Below, piece after piece: positions 35,026 through 42,531 of a stretch of 64,000 nt of DNA. A program made the position numbers and the translations under genes. Where the stretch lies: contig NZ_BMRC01000001.1 of NCBI RefSeq assembly GCF_014648435.1, positions 444,481 to 508,480 of the forward strand, given 5' to 3'. Each line of letters starts with the position of its first letter. The first letter of the stretch is position 1. The DNA is from Nonomuraea spiralis. Its GTDB lineage: Bacteria; Actinomycetota; Actinomycetes; Streptosporangiales; Streptosporangiaceae. Under the pieces are notes generated by a model, which worked only from the letters and a program-made list of their open reading frames with translations, did no database searches and was not told the origin of the DNA.

Positions 35026-35995
35026 ACGGGAGATCACCGCTCCCACCGACCTGTGCCTGCCCGGTGGGCGGCTGAACCCCGCCGCGGTCGGCTGGACCCG
35101 CACCCCGCTGCACCGGGCCGGCCTGCGCGGATGGGGACGGCGCAAGCGCTGGGAGTACTGGGGCGTGGTCACCCCCTCCCACATCATCGGCCTGGTCGCC
35201 TCCTCCCTCGACTACGCCGGGGTGCACGGGATCTACGTGCTCGACCGGGCCACCGGCGAGGAGTTCGCCAAGGACGTGGTGGTGCCGCTGGCCCGAGGCG
35301 CCGTCCTCCCCGACCGCAGCGGCGCGGGCACGGTCTCCGTACGCGGCGGCGGGCTGGCGATCGAGATCCGGCAGGACCCCGGCGGCACGCGCATCCACGC
35401 CACCGCCCCGGGCGTGGCGATCGAGCTGGAGGTGCCGCTGCCCGAGGGCCACGAGTCGCTCGGTGTCGTGGTGCCCTGGAGGCCGAACCGGTTCCAGTAC
35501 ACGGTCAAGGACGTCGGCCGCCCGGCCCGCGGACGCCTGCGGCTGGGCACGGCGGAGTTCGCGATCGAGGAGACCGACTCCTTCGCGGTGCTGGACCACG
35601 GCCGCGGGAAGTGGCCGTACGCGGTCACCTGGAACTGGGCGGCCGGCAGCGGGCCCGGCAGGGCCGTCCAGCTCGGCGGCAAGTGGACCGACGGCACCGG
35701 CGTCACTGAGAACGCCCTGTTCACCGGCGGCCGGCTGCACAAGATCGGCGATGAGCTGGAGTGGTCCTACGACCGCGCCGACTGGCTGCGCCCGTGGCGC
35801 ATCACCGGCCCGCGGGTCGAGGTGGAGTTCCGGCCCTTCCACGAGAAGGTCGCCCGTACCCAGCTCGGCGTCGTGGCCAGCGAGACCCACCAGTGCTTCG
35901 GCCACTTCTCCGGCCGGATCCAGGACGACGACGGCGCGTGGGTGGACCTCGACGGCCTGACCGGCTGGGCCGAGGAGGCCCGTAACCGCTGGTAG
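35012..35995 (+). CDS. DUF2804 protein, copy 2
   Basis: 327-residue paralogue of the protein at 21218-22246. It shares DLCLPGGRLNPAAVGWTRTP, RGWGRRKRWEYWG, ASSLDYA, FQYTVKDVGRP, LGGKWTDGTGVTENALF and GRLHKIGDELEW with the first copy. It overlaps the GH2 gene by 14 bp and is the last gene before a strong terminator. No catalytic residues are known for the family. Conserved Trp, Lys and Asp positions in KWTDGTG hint at a beta-rich binding or enzyme fold, which is inference. Confidence 0.85.
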   Translation: MTTHEREITAPTDLCLPGGRLNPAAVGWTRTPLHRAGLRGWGRRKRWEYWGVVTPSHIIGLVASSLDYAGVHGIYVLDRATGEEFAKDVVVPLARGAVLPDRSGAGTVSVRGGGLAIEIRQDPGGTRIHATAPGVAIELEVPLPEGHESLGVVVPWRPNRFQYTVKDVGRPARGRLRLGTAEFAIEETDSFAVLDHGRGKWPYAVTWNWAAGSGPGRAVQLGGKWTDGTGVTENALFTGGRLHKIGDELEWSYDRADWLRPWRITGPRVEVEFRPFHEKVARTQLGVVASETHQCFGHFSGRIQDDDGAWVDLDGLTGWAEEARNRW

Positions 35996-36012
35996 CCGCC
36001 CCGGACACAGCG

Positions 36013-36039
36013 AAACCCCCGGGCGCCGCCCGGGGGTTT
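36013..36039. terminator. Bidirectional intrinsic terminator
   Basis: AAACCCCCGGGC and GCCCGGGGGTTT form a perfect 12-bp stem with a 3-nt loop. The T-run on the plus side and A-run on the other allow termination of both the DUF2804 operon and the convergent rbpA gene. Confidence 0.88.
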
Positions 36040-36055
36040 TCACCGTGAGAGGTCG

Positions 36056-36400
36056 TCAGGCGCTCTTGCGTCGCTGCGCGCGGAGCACCGCGAGCCTCTC
36101 GTTGAGCACCTCTTCCAGGTCCTCGATGGACCGCCGCTCCAGGAGCATGTCCCAGTGTGTCCGCGGGGGCTTGGTCTTCTTCGACTCCGGCTGCTCACCG
36201 TCGACCCGCACCGCGGTCACGCCGCACATGCGGCACTCCCAGGTCGCGGGGATCTCGGCCTCGGCGGCAAGCGGAACCTCGAAGCGATGGCCCTTAGGAC
36301 AGGTGTAGGACACCTCCTGGCGTGGGGCCAGATCCGTGTTACGGTCGTTCTCGTAGCTGGTTGCCCCGAGCCGGGTGCCACGAAGCGCGCGCTCGCCCAT
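36056..36400 (-). CDS. rbpA: RNA polymerase-binding protein RbpA
   Basis: 114-residue actinobacterial transcription factor that binds the principal sigma factor and stabilises the open complex. It has the expected N-terminal tail, the core domain VSYTCPKGHRFEVPL...EIPATWECRMCG with four cysteine/histidine-type positions, and the C-terminal sigma-interaction domain THWDMLLERRSIEDLEEVLNERL. GGAGG lies 9 nt before the ATG. Upstream is a sigma-R-type promoter, agreeing with the thiol-stress control of rbpA known in Streptomyces. Confidence 0.96.
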   Translation of the reverse strand: MGERALRGTRLGATSYENDRNTDLAPRQEVSYTCPKGHRFEVPLAAEAEIPATWECRMCGVTAVRVDGEQPESKKTKPPRTHWDMLLERRSIEDLEEVLNERLAVLRAQRRKSA

Positions 36401-36421
36401 GTCTAAATGCCTCCTACAGGG

Positions 36422-36437
36422 CCCCCATACGTGGGGG
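36422..36437. repeat. Hairpin in the rbpA leader
   Basis: CCCCCA-tacg-TGGGGG forms a 6-bp stem within the roughly 50-nt 5' leader of rbpA, just upstream of its Shine-Dalgarno. It could influence translation or mRNA stability. Confidence 0.45.
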
Positions 36438-36457
36438 GTCTGTCTCCCACGGTGTCT

Positions 36458-36483
36458 AACGCTTGGTACCGTGATGGGATTCC
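36458..36483 (-). promoter_or_regulatory. Sigma-R-type promoter of rbpA
   Basis: On the minus strand GGAAT (36483-36479) is followed by exactly 18 bases and GTT (36460-36458). This is the consensus GGAAT-N18-GTT of the thiol-stress sigma factor SigR. Transcription should begin near 36451, about 50 nt before the ATG. Confidence 0.75.
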
Positions 36484-36553
36484 CACCCGCGGGGTGATCC
36501 AATCGCGCTTGGGGCCTCGGTTATTCGAGCCCGCTCCGATCGGCTCCGCGTCC

Positions 36554-37168
36554 TCAGGCCGCGACCGCCGTGCGACGGGCCCTGACCAGGCTCGATGCCA
36601 GCCACAACGCGCCGATCATGATGAGCGCCCCGTGCGCGATCCGCACCGGGTACGGGCTGAAGAACTGCGGGATGAACAGCGCGAAACCCAGCCCGAGCAC
36701 GATTCCGGCCTGCCTGGGCAGCGTCCCCGTGCGCCAGACGGCCACCGCGGCCATCACCGCGCCGACGCCGAGCAGCGCGAGCCCGGAGGCGAACATGGTG
36801 ATCGCGACCGGGTGGTAGCGGAACTGCGTGGCCAGCTCCATCAGCGCGGGGTTCCCGTCCGCCAGGGAACGTGCGGCGATCACGTGCAGGCCGAAATCCT
36901 CGGCGCCGTAGTAGGGGAGGGTGAGGCCGGCGCCCACCCAGGTGACCGCGGCCGCCCGCAGCGACAGGCGGTTGCCGAGCACCTGGTGGAGCCCGAGCAT
37001 GCCCAGGCCGAGCAGGACGAAGCCGAGCATCGCGGCCAGGTGGCCGGTGACCCAGCCGGTCGAGGCCATCGCGACGGCGTCGTCGCCGGACGGGCGCAAC
37101 ACCGGATAGGCGAACAACAGGATGCCGCCGAGGGCGAAGGCGGCGGAGGTGAGGCGGGGGGCGGTCAT
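36554..37168 (-). CDS. Integral membrane protein of unknown function
   Basis: 204-residue protein with about six hydrophobic segments (e.g. SAAFALGGILLFAYPVL, MLGFVLLGLGMLGLHQVL, ALLGVGAVMAAVAVW, ALIMIGALWLASSLV) and no recognised catalytic motif. It stands alone on the minus strand. Its promoter region carries two TetR-type palindromes flanking a TTGACA box, so it is probably repressed by a TetR protein encoded elsewhere. A role in lipid or hydrophobic-compound handling would be a guess. Confidence 0.75.
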   Translation of the reverse strand: MTAPRLTSAAFALGGILLFAYPVLRPSGDDAVAMASTGWVTGHLAAMLGFVLLGLGMLGLHQVLGNRLSLRAAAVTWVGAGLTLPYYGAEDFGLHVIAARSLADGNPALMELATQFRYHPVAITMFASGLALLGVGAVMAAVAVWRTGTLPRQAGIVLGLGFALFIPQFFSPYPVRIAHGALIMIGALWLASSLVRARRTAVAA

Positions 37169-37202
37169 TCGATGCTCCTTGCTGAGGGCGTTGCTCCGTT
37201 AT

Positions 37203-37250
37203 GAGAGCAATGCTCTCGTCATGGGCCCGCCATGTCAAGAGCACTGCTCT
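37203..37250. promoter_or_regulatory. Two TetR-type operators around a -35 box
   Basis: GAGAGCAaTGCTCTC (37203-37217) and AGAGCAcTGCTCT (37238-37250) are perfect palindromes whose centres are 34 bp apart. The minus-strand TTGACA (37238-37233) abuts the second site and the -10 region falls on the first. Binding would shut off the membrane-protein gene. Confidence 0.75.
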
Positions 37251-37291
37251 CTCTTTGGAGCATCGCCTCGGAGCGTCGTCACTTCATGGGG

Positions 37292-37786
37292 TCACGTCAG
37301 AAGCGGCACCAGCGTGCGGTCGCCGAAGTTCGTCATCGCCGCCAGTGGCTTGGAGGCCGCGCTGACCAGCAGCGGAAGGCCCGGCGTGCCCTTGCCTCTG
37401 GCGATCCGGGGGCCGAGCGCGGCCATCAGCGCGGTCAGCGCCGGCAGCGGCCTGATCCACATCGTGAGCTCCCGGATCAGGCCGTCGTCGTCCAGGACGA
37501 GCTGGGCGACCTCGTTCAGCTCCTGGCGGCCCACCCGGGCGGTCGCCGTGAGCATGCGGACGTTCCCGTCCCCGATGTCGCTCTGGTAGCGCAGGTCCGA
37601 CAGTACGTCGAAGACGGCCTCGAACAGCTCGCCCACCTGTCTGCGGCCGTCGAAGCGGGCTCTGTAGCTCAGCGGCGAATGGAACACCACCCCGTCGGCG
37701 AACGTGGCCTTGATCGCCTGGACGTCATGCGCCTCGCCGGCCTCGCGGTACGCCCGGGCGGGTGAGTCCTGAATGTGAACTGTCAT
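37292..37786 (-). CDS. SnoaL/NTF2-like fold protein
   Basis: 164-residue protein of the SnoaL-like/NTF2 superfamily: an N-terminal helix (ARAYREAGEAHDVQAIKATF), then ADGVVFHSPLSYRARFDGRRQVGELFE and beta strands ending in LIRELTMWIRPLPALTAL. Members are small isomerases or hydrolases or have only a binding role; no catalytic pair can be assigned. It is divergent from an HxlR regulator, and an inverted repeat covers its start codon. Confidence 0.75.
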   Translation of the reverse strand: MTVHIQDSPARAYREAGEAHDVQAIKATFADGVVFHSPLSYRARFDGRRQVGELFEAVFDVLSDLRYQSDIGDGNVRMLTATARVGRQELNEVAQLVLDDDGLIRELTMWIRPLPALTALMAALGPRIARGKGTPGLPLLVSAASKPLAAMTNFGDRTLVPLLT

Positions 37787-37794
37787 GAGTTCAC
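37775..37794. promoter_or_regulatory. HxlR-type operator
   Basis: GTGAACT-gtcatg-AGTTCAC is a perfect 7-bp-arm inverted repeat. It spans the start codon of the SnoaL-like gene (ATG at 37786) and lies 25 bp upstream of the HxlR gene. Confidence 0.65.
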
Positions 37795-37819
37795 TTTATC
37801 AACCGACTATCCTGGGTGC

Positions 37820-38299
37820 ATGAACAGGTTCGGTGAGATGCACTGCTCCATCGCCCAGGCCGTCGGCGTCATCGGCGAGCCCTGGACGCCGCTGATCCTG
37901 CGCGACATGTTCCTGGGCCTGCGCAGGTTCGACGACCTCGCCGAGGACCTGGGCATCTCGCGCAACCTGCTGGCCCGCCGGCTCGACCATCTCGTCGCGA
38001 CGGGGGTCGTGGAGAAGCGGCCCTACCAGGAACGGCCGGTGCGCCACGAATACCTGCTGACCGAGGCGGGGCGTGACGTCGTGCCCGCGCTGATGACCCT
38101 CATGGCCTGGGGCGACCGCTGGTCCACGCCGCCCGGCGGACCGCCCGCGCTGCTCGTGCACTCCTGCGGCCGGCAGTTCACGCCCGTCGTCACCTGCCCT
38201 CACTGCGGCGGGGAGGCCACCGCCGAGACCGTGCTGCCGGTGCCGGGCCCCGGAGCCGCGCGCGGGCCGGGGACGATGGTCCTGGCCGCCGATCTGTGA
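37820..38299 (+). CDS. HxlR-family winged-helix regulator
   Basis: 159-residue regulator with the HxlR core: CSIAQAVGVIGEPWTPLILRDMFLGLRRF, then ISRNLLARRLDHLVATGVV and a wing. A C-terminal extension holds a possible metal site (SCGRQF...VTCPHCGGE). ATG 37820 is chosen because a TATCCT box ends 6 nt upstream and no Shine-Dalgarno is present, suggesting leaderless mRNA. The divergent SnoaL-like gene is the probable target. Confidence 0.85.
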   Translation: MNRFGEMHCSIAQAVGVIGEPWTPLILRDMFLGLRRFDDLAEDLGISRNLLARRLDHLVATGVVEKRPYQERPVRHEYLLTEAGRDVVPALMTLMAWGDRWSTPPGGPPALLVHSCGRQFTPVVTCPHCGGEATAETVLPVPGPGAARGPGTMVLAADL

Positions 38300-38412
38300 C
38301 GGTCCGCGTTTGACTCCCGGCCCGGCGTGAGAGGACTCTCATCGGCCGCTCACGGCCACCCAACGGCCTCCGCGCAGCCTGAGGGGACGGGGACGTCGTA
38401 CAGGAGGCGTAG

Positions 38413-38934
38413 ATGGATCTCGGACCACGGTGGCTCGCGTTGGCGGCCGCGCTCGCGTTCGTCCTGGGCGGCGGGGCGATGCTCCTCCCCGCGCAGGCGT
38501 CGTCGCCGCCCCAAGCCCTCGTCCTCGCCGCCGCCGATGACGACGACGATGACGACGATGACGACGGGGAGGCGCGCTCGACCGGGCGGCGCGATCGGGC
38601 CAGGGAGCGGACCGGGGATCAGGCGCCCGCGCGGCGGCGCGAGGACGACGTCCGGGGCATCCCCGGTCTGGAGGCGCGTGACCCCGAGCGTGCGCCCGGT
38701 TCGTACGACGCCGGCGACCGGGTCGTCCGCGCGCAGGACGACGTCCCCAGGCGGGCCGAGATCCTGCTGGACGGCGACACCATCGGCAACACCGTCAGCG
38801 GCACCGTCGGCAACACCGTGGGCGACGGCGTGGGCGCCGGCGGGTACGTCGGCCCGCTGGTGCTGGCGGCCATCCTCGGCACCGGCGTGCTGGTGGGCGC
38901 CACGTACTGGTTCTCGCGCAGGTTCGGCCCCTGA
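38413..38934 (+). CDS. Secreted/membrane protein with poly-Asp run, unknown function
   Basis: 173-residue protein not resembling a family I know. A signal peptide or first helix (residues about 7-30, ending PAQAS) is followed by a run of ten aspartates near residue 42 and a charged Arg/Glu/Asp-rich linker. A Gly/Thr-Val repeat region (TIGNTVSGTVGNTVGDGVG) and a C-terminal helix (LVLAAILGTGVLVGATYWF) with a basic end complete it. This suggests a cell-surface protein anchored by the last helix. GAGG lies upstream of the ATG. Confidence 0.7.
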   Translation: MDLGPRWLALAAALAFVLGGGAMLLPAQASSPPQALVLAAADDDDDDDDDDGEARSTGRRDRARERTGDQAPARRREDDVRGIPGLEARDPERAPGSYDAGDRVVRAQDDVPRRAEILLDGDTIGNTVSGTVGNTVGDGVGAGGYVGPLVLAAILGTGVLVGATYWFSRRFGP

Positions 38935-38940
38935 CGGGGG

Positions 38941-40374
38941 TCAGATCCGGGAGGGGACCTCGTTGCCGGCCGCCCTGATGGCCTTGGGCAGGTTCGTCAG
39001 GGCGAGCAGCACGAAGCCCACCACGAAGAATATGATCATGGACACGATGGCGATCCGGTAGCTGTTGGTGAGCTGCAGCGCGATCGTCACGGTCAGCGAC
39101 CCGATGAACGCCGACCCCTTGTCGCTGATCTGCAGCAGGCTGAAGTACTCCGCCTCCCGCCCCTTCGGGATCACCTGCGAGAACAGCGACCGCGACAACG
39201 CCTGCGTGCCGCCCAGCACGATCGCGATGGCGAAGGCCATCAGGTAGAACTGCAGCGCCTGCCCCTCGCCGACGAACATGGCCACCACCACGATCCCGGT
39301 CCACAACACCAGGCTGGCCAGCACCGTGCGCTTGGTGCCGAACCGGCGGGCCAGCCACCCCAGCAGCAGCGCCCCGAAGAACGCCACGAACTGCACCATC
39401 AGGATCGCCGTGATCTGTACGGTCTTGTCCAGCTTGAGCGCCTCGGAGGCGAAGGCCGCGCTGTTGCCGATGACCGTCTGCACACCGTCGTTGTAGACCA
39501 GGTAGGCCACCAGGAACAGCAGCGTCAGCGGGTAGCGCCGCAGCTCGGCCAGCGTACGGCCGAGCTGGCGGAAGCTGCCGCCCACCGAGCGCAGCGTCGT
39601 CGTCTCGTGCGTGGCCACCGGACGGTTGCGCAGCCGCAGCAGCGGGACGATCGTGAAGATCGCCCACCACAGCCCGGCCGACATCATGCTGATGCGCACC
39701 GCCATGCCCTCGCTCAGCCCCAGGCTGTCGTGCTGCAGGAACAACCCCAGGTTGAGCAGGAGCAGCAGGCCGCCGCCCAGGTAGCCGATCGCCCAGCCGC
39801 GCGAGGAGACGCCGTCGCGCTCCTCGGGGGTGGAGATCTGCGGCAGGAAGGAGTCGTAGACCACCACCGAGGAGCCGTAGGCCAGGTTGGCCACGACGAA
39901 CAGCAGGCCGCCCAGCATGTAGCGGTCGCCCTCGACGAAGTACAGGCCCATGGTGGCCAGCGCGCCGACGTAGGCGAACCCGCCGAGCAGCTCCCGCTTG
40001 CGGCCGGTGTGGTCGGCCAGCGCGCCCACGATGGGCAGGAACACGATCTGCAGGAACACCGCCACCGTCAGCGTCAGCCCGAAGAAGGCCGCGGGCCTGA
40101 TGTCGACGCCGAGCACGTCGACGTACCCCAGGCCGGGGTGGCGCAGGACGAGCGCGTCGAACTGGGACATGCACGTCTCGGAGGCCAGCTCGGGGAAGTC
40201 CTTGGCGCAGGCCGCGGTCTTGGCGACCGGGATCAGGTACGGCCCCAGGAACACCGAGATGATCGTGGTGTAGAAGGCCGAGTTGGCCCAGTCGTAGAAG
40301 TACCAGCCGCGCTGTTCCCGGCGGCGCGCCGCGGGGGAGTCGTCGAGGGCCGCGGGGGGTGCGGTGGAGGCCAT
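38941..40374 (-). CDS. UMF1-family MFS transporter (Atg22-like)
   Basis: 477-residue carrier with about 12 helices and the diagnostic N-terminus GWYFYDWANSAFYTTIISVF of the UMF1/Atg22-like group. PIVGALADHTGRKREL is the loop 2-3 motif. A longer first periplasmic loop contains two cysteines (AACAKDF, SETCMSQ) that could form a disulfide. The substrate is unknown; amino-acid or small-solute efflux is usual for relatives. Confidence 0.85.
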   Translation of the reverse strand: MASTAPPAALDDSPAARRREQRGWYFYDWANSAFYTTIISVFLGPYLIPVAKTAACAKDFPELASETCMSQFDALVLRHPGLGYVDVLGVDIRPAAFFGLTLTVAVFLQIVFLPIVGALADHTGRKRELLGGFAYVGALATMGLYFVEGDRYMLGGLLFVVANLAYGSSVVVYDSFLPQISTPEERDGVSSRGWAIGYLGGGLLLLLNLGLFLQHDSLGLSEGMAVRISMMSAGLWWAIFTIVPLLRLRNRPVATHETTTLRSVGGSFRQLGRTLAELRRYPLTLLFLVAYLVYNDGVQTVIGNSAAFASEALKLDKTVQITAILMVQFVAFFGALLLGWLARRFGTKRTVLASLVLWTGIVVVAMFVGEGQALQFYLMAFAIAIVLGGTQALSRSLFSQVIPKGREAEYFSLLQISDKGSAFIGSLTVTIALQLTNSYRIAIVSMIIFFVVGFVLLALTNLPKAIRAAGNEVPSRI

Positions 40375-40557
40375 GGTGTCGTGTCGCTCCTCTGCGGCCG
40401 GGCGGCCGGGGGCCTCGCGCGGCCCGGAAACGGGGATGGGACCAAACTTGACGGAGTGACCATCCTCGCAGGTCGCGGGTCACGTCCGGATGTCGTGCCC
40501 ATGACCTTACAGTGATCACCGCATGAGAGGAAGGTCGCGCCCGCCGGGCCCGTACGG

Positions 40558-41358
40558 TCAGGCCGCCATGCCGCGCGGATGCCACAGGCCCCGGCGGTCG
40601 AGGACCTCGCGCAGGCCGGTGACGTTGTCGGTCATGATGCCGTCGACGCCGAGGTCGAGCAGGCTCTCCATGCGGACGGTGTCGTTGATCGTCCACACGT
40701 GCACCTGCATGCCGATGGCGTGCGCCGTACGGATCAGGCGGCCGGTGGTGACGCGCAGGCCGCGGAAGCCGATGGGCACCTGCGCGCACGGGATCCCGGC
40801 GCGCGACAGGCGCGTGAGCAGGCGGCCGTAACCGGAGGTGGTCGCGGCGGCCCGCAGCGCGGCCACGCCGCGCGGGCCGAGCGCCGAGCACACCTCGCGG
40901 CCCATCGCGGCCCTGGCCATGACCAGGCGTTCGTCGGAGAAGGAGGTCAGGCAGACGCGGTCGTAGGCGTTGGTGCGGCGGATCGCGTCGGCCAGCGGCG
41001 CGATGGCCGCGACCTCCTTGACGTCGATGTTGAAGCGCACCTGCGGCCAGGTGCCGAGCAGGTCCTCCAGCAGCGGGATCTCGTGCACGCCGCCGATGCG
41101 GGCCTGCCGGACCGCCCGGTAGGGCAGCTCGGAGATGCGGCCCCGCCGGTCGGTCACCCGGTCGAGGGTGTGGTCGTGGAAGGCCAGCAGCACGCCGTCG
41201 GAGGTGGCGTGCGCGTCGGTCTCCAGGTAGTCGTAGCCGAGGGCGACCGCCCGTTCGAAGGCCGCGACCGAGTTCTCGGCGCCCTCCAGCGCGCCTCCGC
41301 GGTGGGCGAAGGCGAGCGGGCCCGGATGGTCGAGAAAGGCGAAACGACGGCTGAGCAC
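40558..41358 (-). CDS. Glycerophosphodiester phosphodiesterase
   Basis: 266-residue GDPD-family enzyme hydrolysing glycerophosphodiesters to glycerol-3-phosphate and an alcohol. Motifs are AFAHRGGALEGAENSVAAFE, LETDAHATSDGVLLAFHDHTLDRVT, and the C-terminal VHVWTINDTVRMESLLDLGVDGIMTD. No signal peptide is visible, so it is probably cytoplasmic. It is monocistronic on the minus strand with a GTG start. Confidence 0.93.
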   Translation of the reverse strand: MLSRRFAFLDHPGPLAFAHRGGALEGAENSVAAFERAVALGYDYLETDAHATSDGVLLAFHDHTLDRVTDRRGRISELPYRAVRQARIGGVHEIPLLEDLLGTWPQVRFNIDVKEVAAIAPLADAIRRTNAYDRVCLTSFSDERLVMARAAMGREVCSALGPRGVAALRAAATTSGYGRLLTRLSRAGIPCAQVPIGFRGLRVTTGRLIRTAHAIGMQVHVWTINDTVRMESLLDLGVDGIMTDNVTGLREVLDRRGLWHPRGMAA

Positions 41359-41393
41359 GACCCGAGTATCCCTTCCCTGGGTGAACGGTTAGG

Positions 41394-41933
41394 TCACGTC
41401 TGGGGGAGATTCTCCCACTCCTGGCGGCGGGCCTCGGCCAGCGCGATGGCCGCGGCCACCGACACGTTGAACGAGCCGACCCGCCCGACCTGCGGGATGT
41501 AGCACACGCCGTCGACGGCCTCCAGCAGGGCGGGGGAGCAGCCGTGGTCCTCGCTGCCGACCACCAGGCACACGTCGCGGCCGAGGTCGGCGCGGTGCAG
41601 CGGCAGGGCCTCGCCAGTCAGCTCGATGGCCAGCACGGTGTAGCCGTCCTCCTTGGCGGCCTTGACCGCCTCGGTGGCCGGGACCGGCTCGTGCCAGGTG
41701 ACCAGGCGTTCGGTGCCGAGCGCCGTCTTGCCCGCCTTGGGGTTGGTGGGCGGCGTGGCATTGCCCGCCAGCCAGATCTGGTCGACGCCGAACGCCGCCG
41801 CGCTGCGGAAGATCGAGCCGACGTTGAACGGGCCCGTCACCGACTCCAGGATCAGCGCGAGCCGGTTCTCGGTGTTCCTGCGCCAGGTGCGGTTGAGCCG
41901 CTTGACGTCGGTGGGGCGCAGCTGCCTTCTCAT
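41394..41933 (-). CDS. SPOUT (TrmH/SpoU-type) RNA 2'-O-methyltransferase
   Basis: 179-residue knotted methyltransferase. SPOUT motifs are NVGSIFRSAAAFGVDQIWL, LVVGSEDHGCSP and IPQVGRVGSFNVSVAAAIAL. The short length and basic N-terminus suggest tRNA as target. Its ATG overlaps the stop of the upstream class I methyltransferase gene, so the two are co-translated. Confidence 0.9.
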   Translation of the reverse strand: MRRQLRPTDVKRLNRTWRRNTENRLALILESVTGPFNVGSIFRSAAAFGVDQIWLAGNATPPTNPKAGKTALGTERLVTWHEPVPATEAVKAAKEDGYTVLAIELTGEALPLHRADLGRDVCLVVGSEDHGCSPALLEAVDGVCYIPQVGRVGSFNVSVAAAIALAEARRQEWENLPQT

Positions 41934-42520
41934 CGGGCCACCTTCAATATGCGATAGGCGGCTCGGGAGGCCTCTCGGGAGGCCTGCCAGCCCTGCTCGC
42001 CGAGCCAGCGCTGCAGGGAGTCCGAGCCGAGGTGTTTCTGGACGACCAGGTAGGCGACGCCGTCGGGCGTCAGCCGGGAGAGCCACCTGGTGAGCATCTC
42101 GTGCAGAGCCGGCTTGCCAATCCGGATGGCGGGATTGGACCAGATGGCCCGAAATTTCACGTCATCCGGCACTTCATCGATATGCACCGGTCTTACTTTG
42201 TAAAGGCGGGCGGTCTGGGCGTTCCGCTCGGTCAGCTCCAGGCTGCGCCGGTTCACATCGACGGCCCACACCGTCGCCTCGGGCGCCCGCGCGGCCATGG
42301 TCAGCGCGATCGGGCCGTAGCCGCAGCCCAGGTCGAGCAGGTCGCCCTCCTGCGGCGGCGGCGGGACGGACTCCAGCAGCGCGCGAGTGCCGACGTCGAC
42401 CCGCTCGGGCGAGAACACGCCCCTGTCGGTCTCCAGCCGCAGATGGAGGTCGGGCAGGACCAGGTCGACCACGCCCGGCCTGCTCGCGGTCTCGGGTCGC
42501 TCGGAGAAGTAGTGGGCCAC
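41930..42520 (-). CDS. Class I SAM methyltransferase (RsmC/RlmG-like)
   Basis: 196-residue SAM-dependent methyltransferase of the MTS (methyltransferase small) group that modifies guanines in rRNA. DLGCGYGPIALTMAA binds SAM, and SNPAIRIGKPALHEML replaces the usual N-P-P-F/Y with N-P-A. Translation from GTG 42520 gives VAHYFSERPETASRPG, typical of the family. A TAACGT box (42534-42529) lies 8 nt before the GTG without Shine-Dalgarno, so it may be leaderless. It couples to the SPOUT gene. Confidence 0.85.
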   Translation of the reverse strand: MAHYFSERPETASRPGVVDLVLPDLHLRLETDRGVFSPERVDVGTRALLESVPPPPQEGDLLDLGCGYGPIALTMAARAPEATVWAVDVNRRSLELTERNAQTARLYKVRPVHIDEVPDDVKFRAIWSNPAIRIGKPALHEMLTRWLSRLTPDGVAYLVVQKHLGSDSLQRWLGEQGWQASREASRAAYRILKVAR

Positions 42521-42531
42521 GTGGGAAAACG

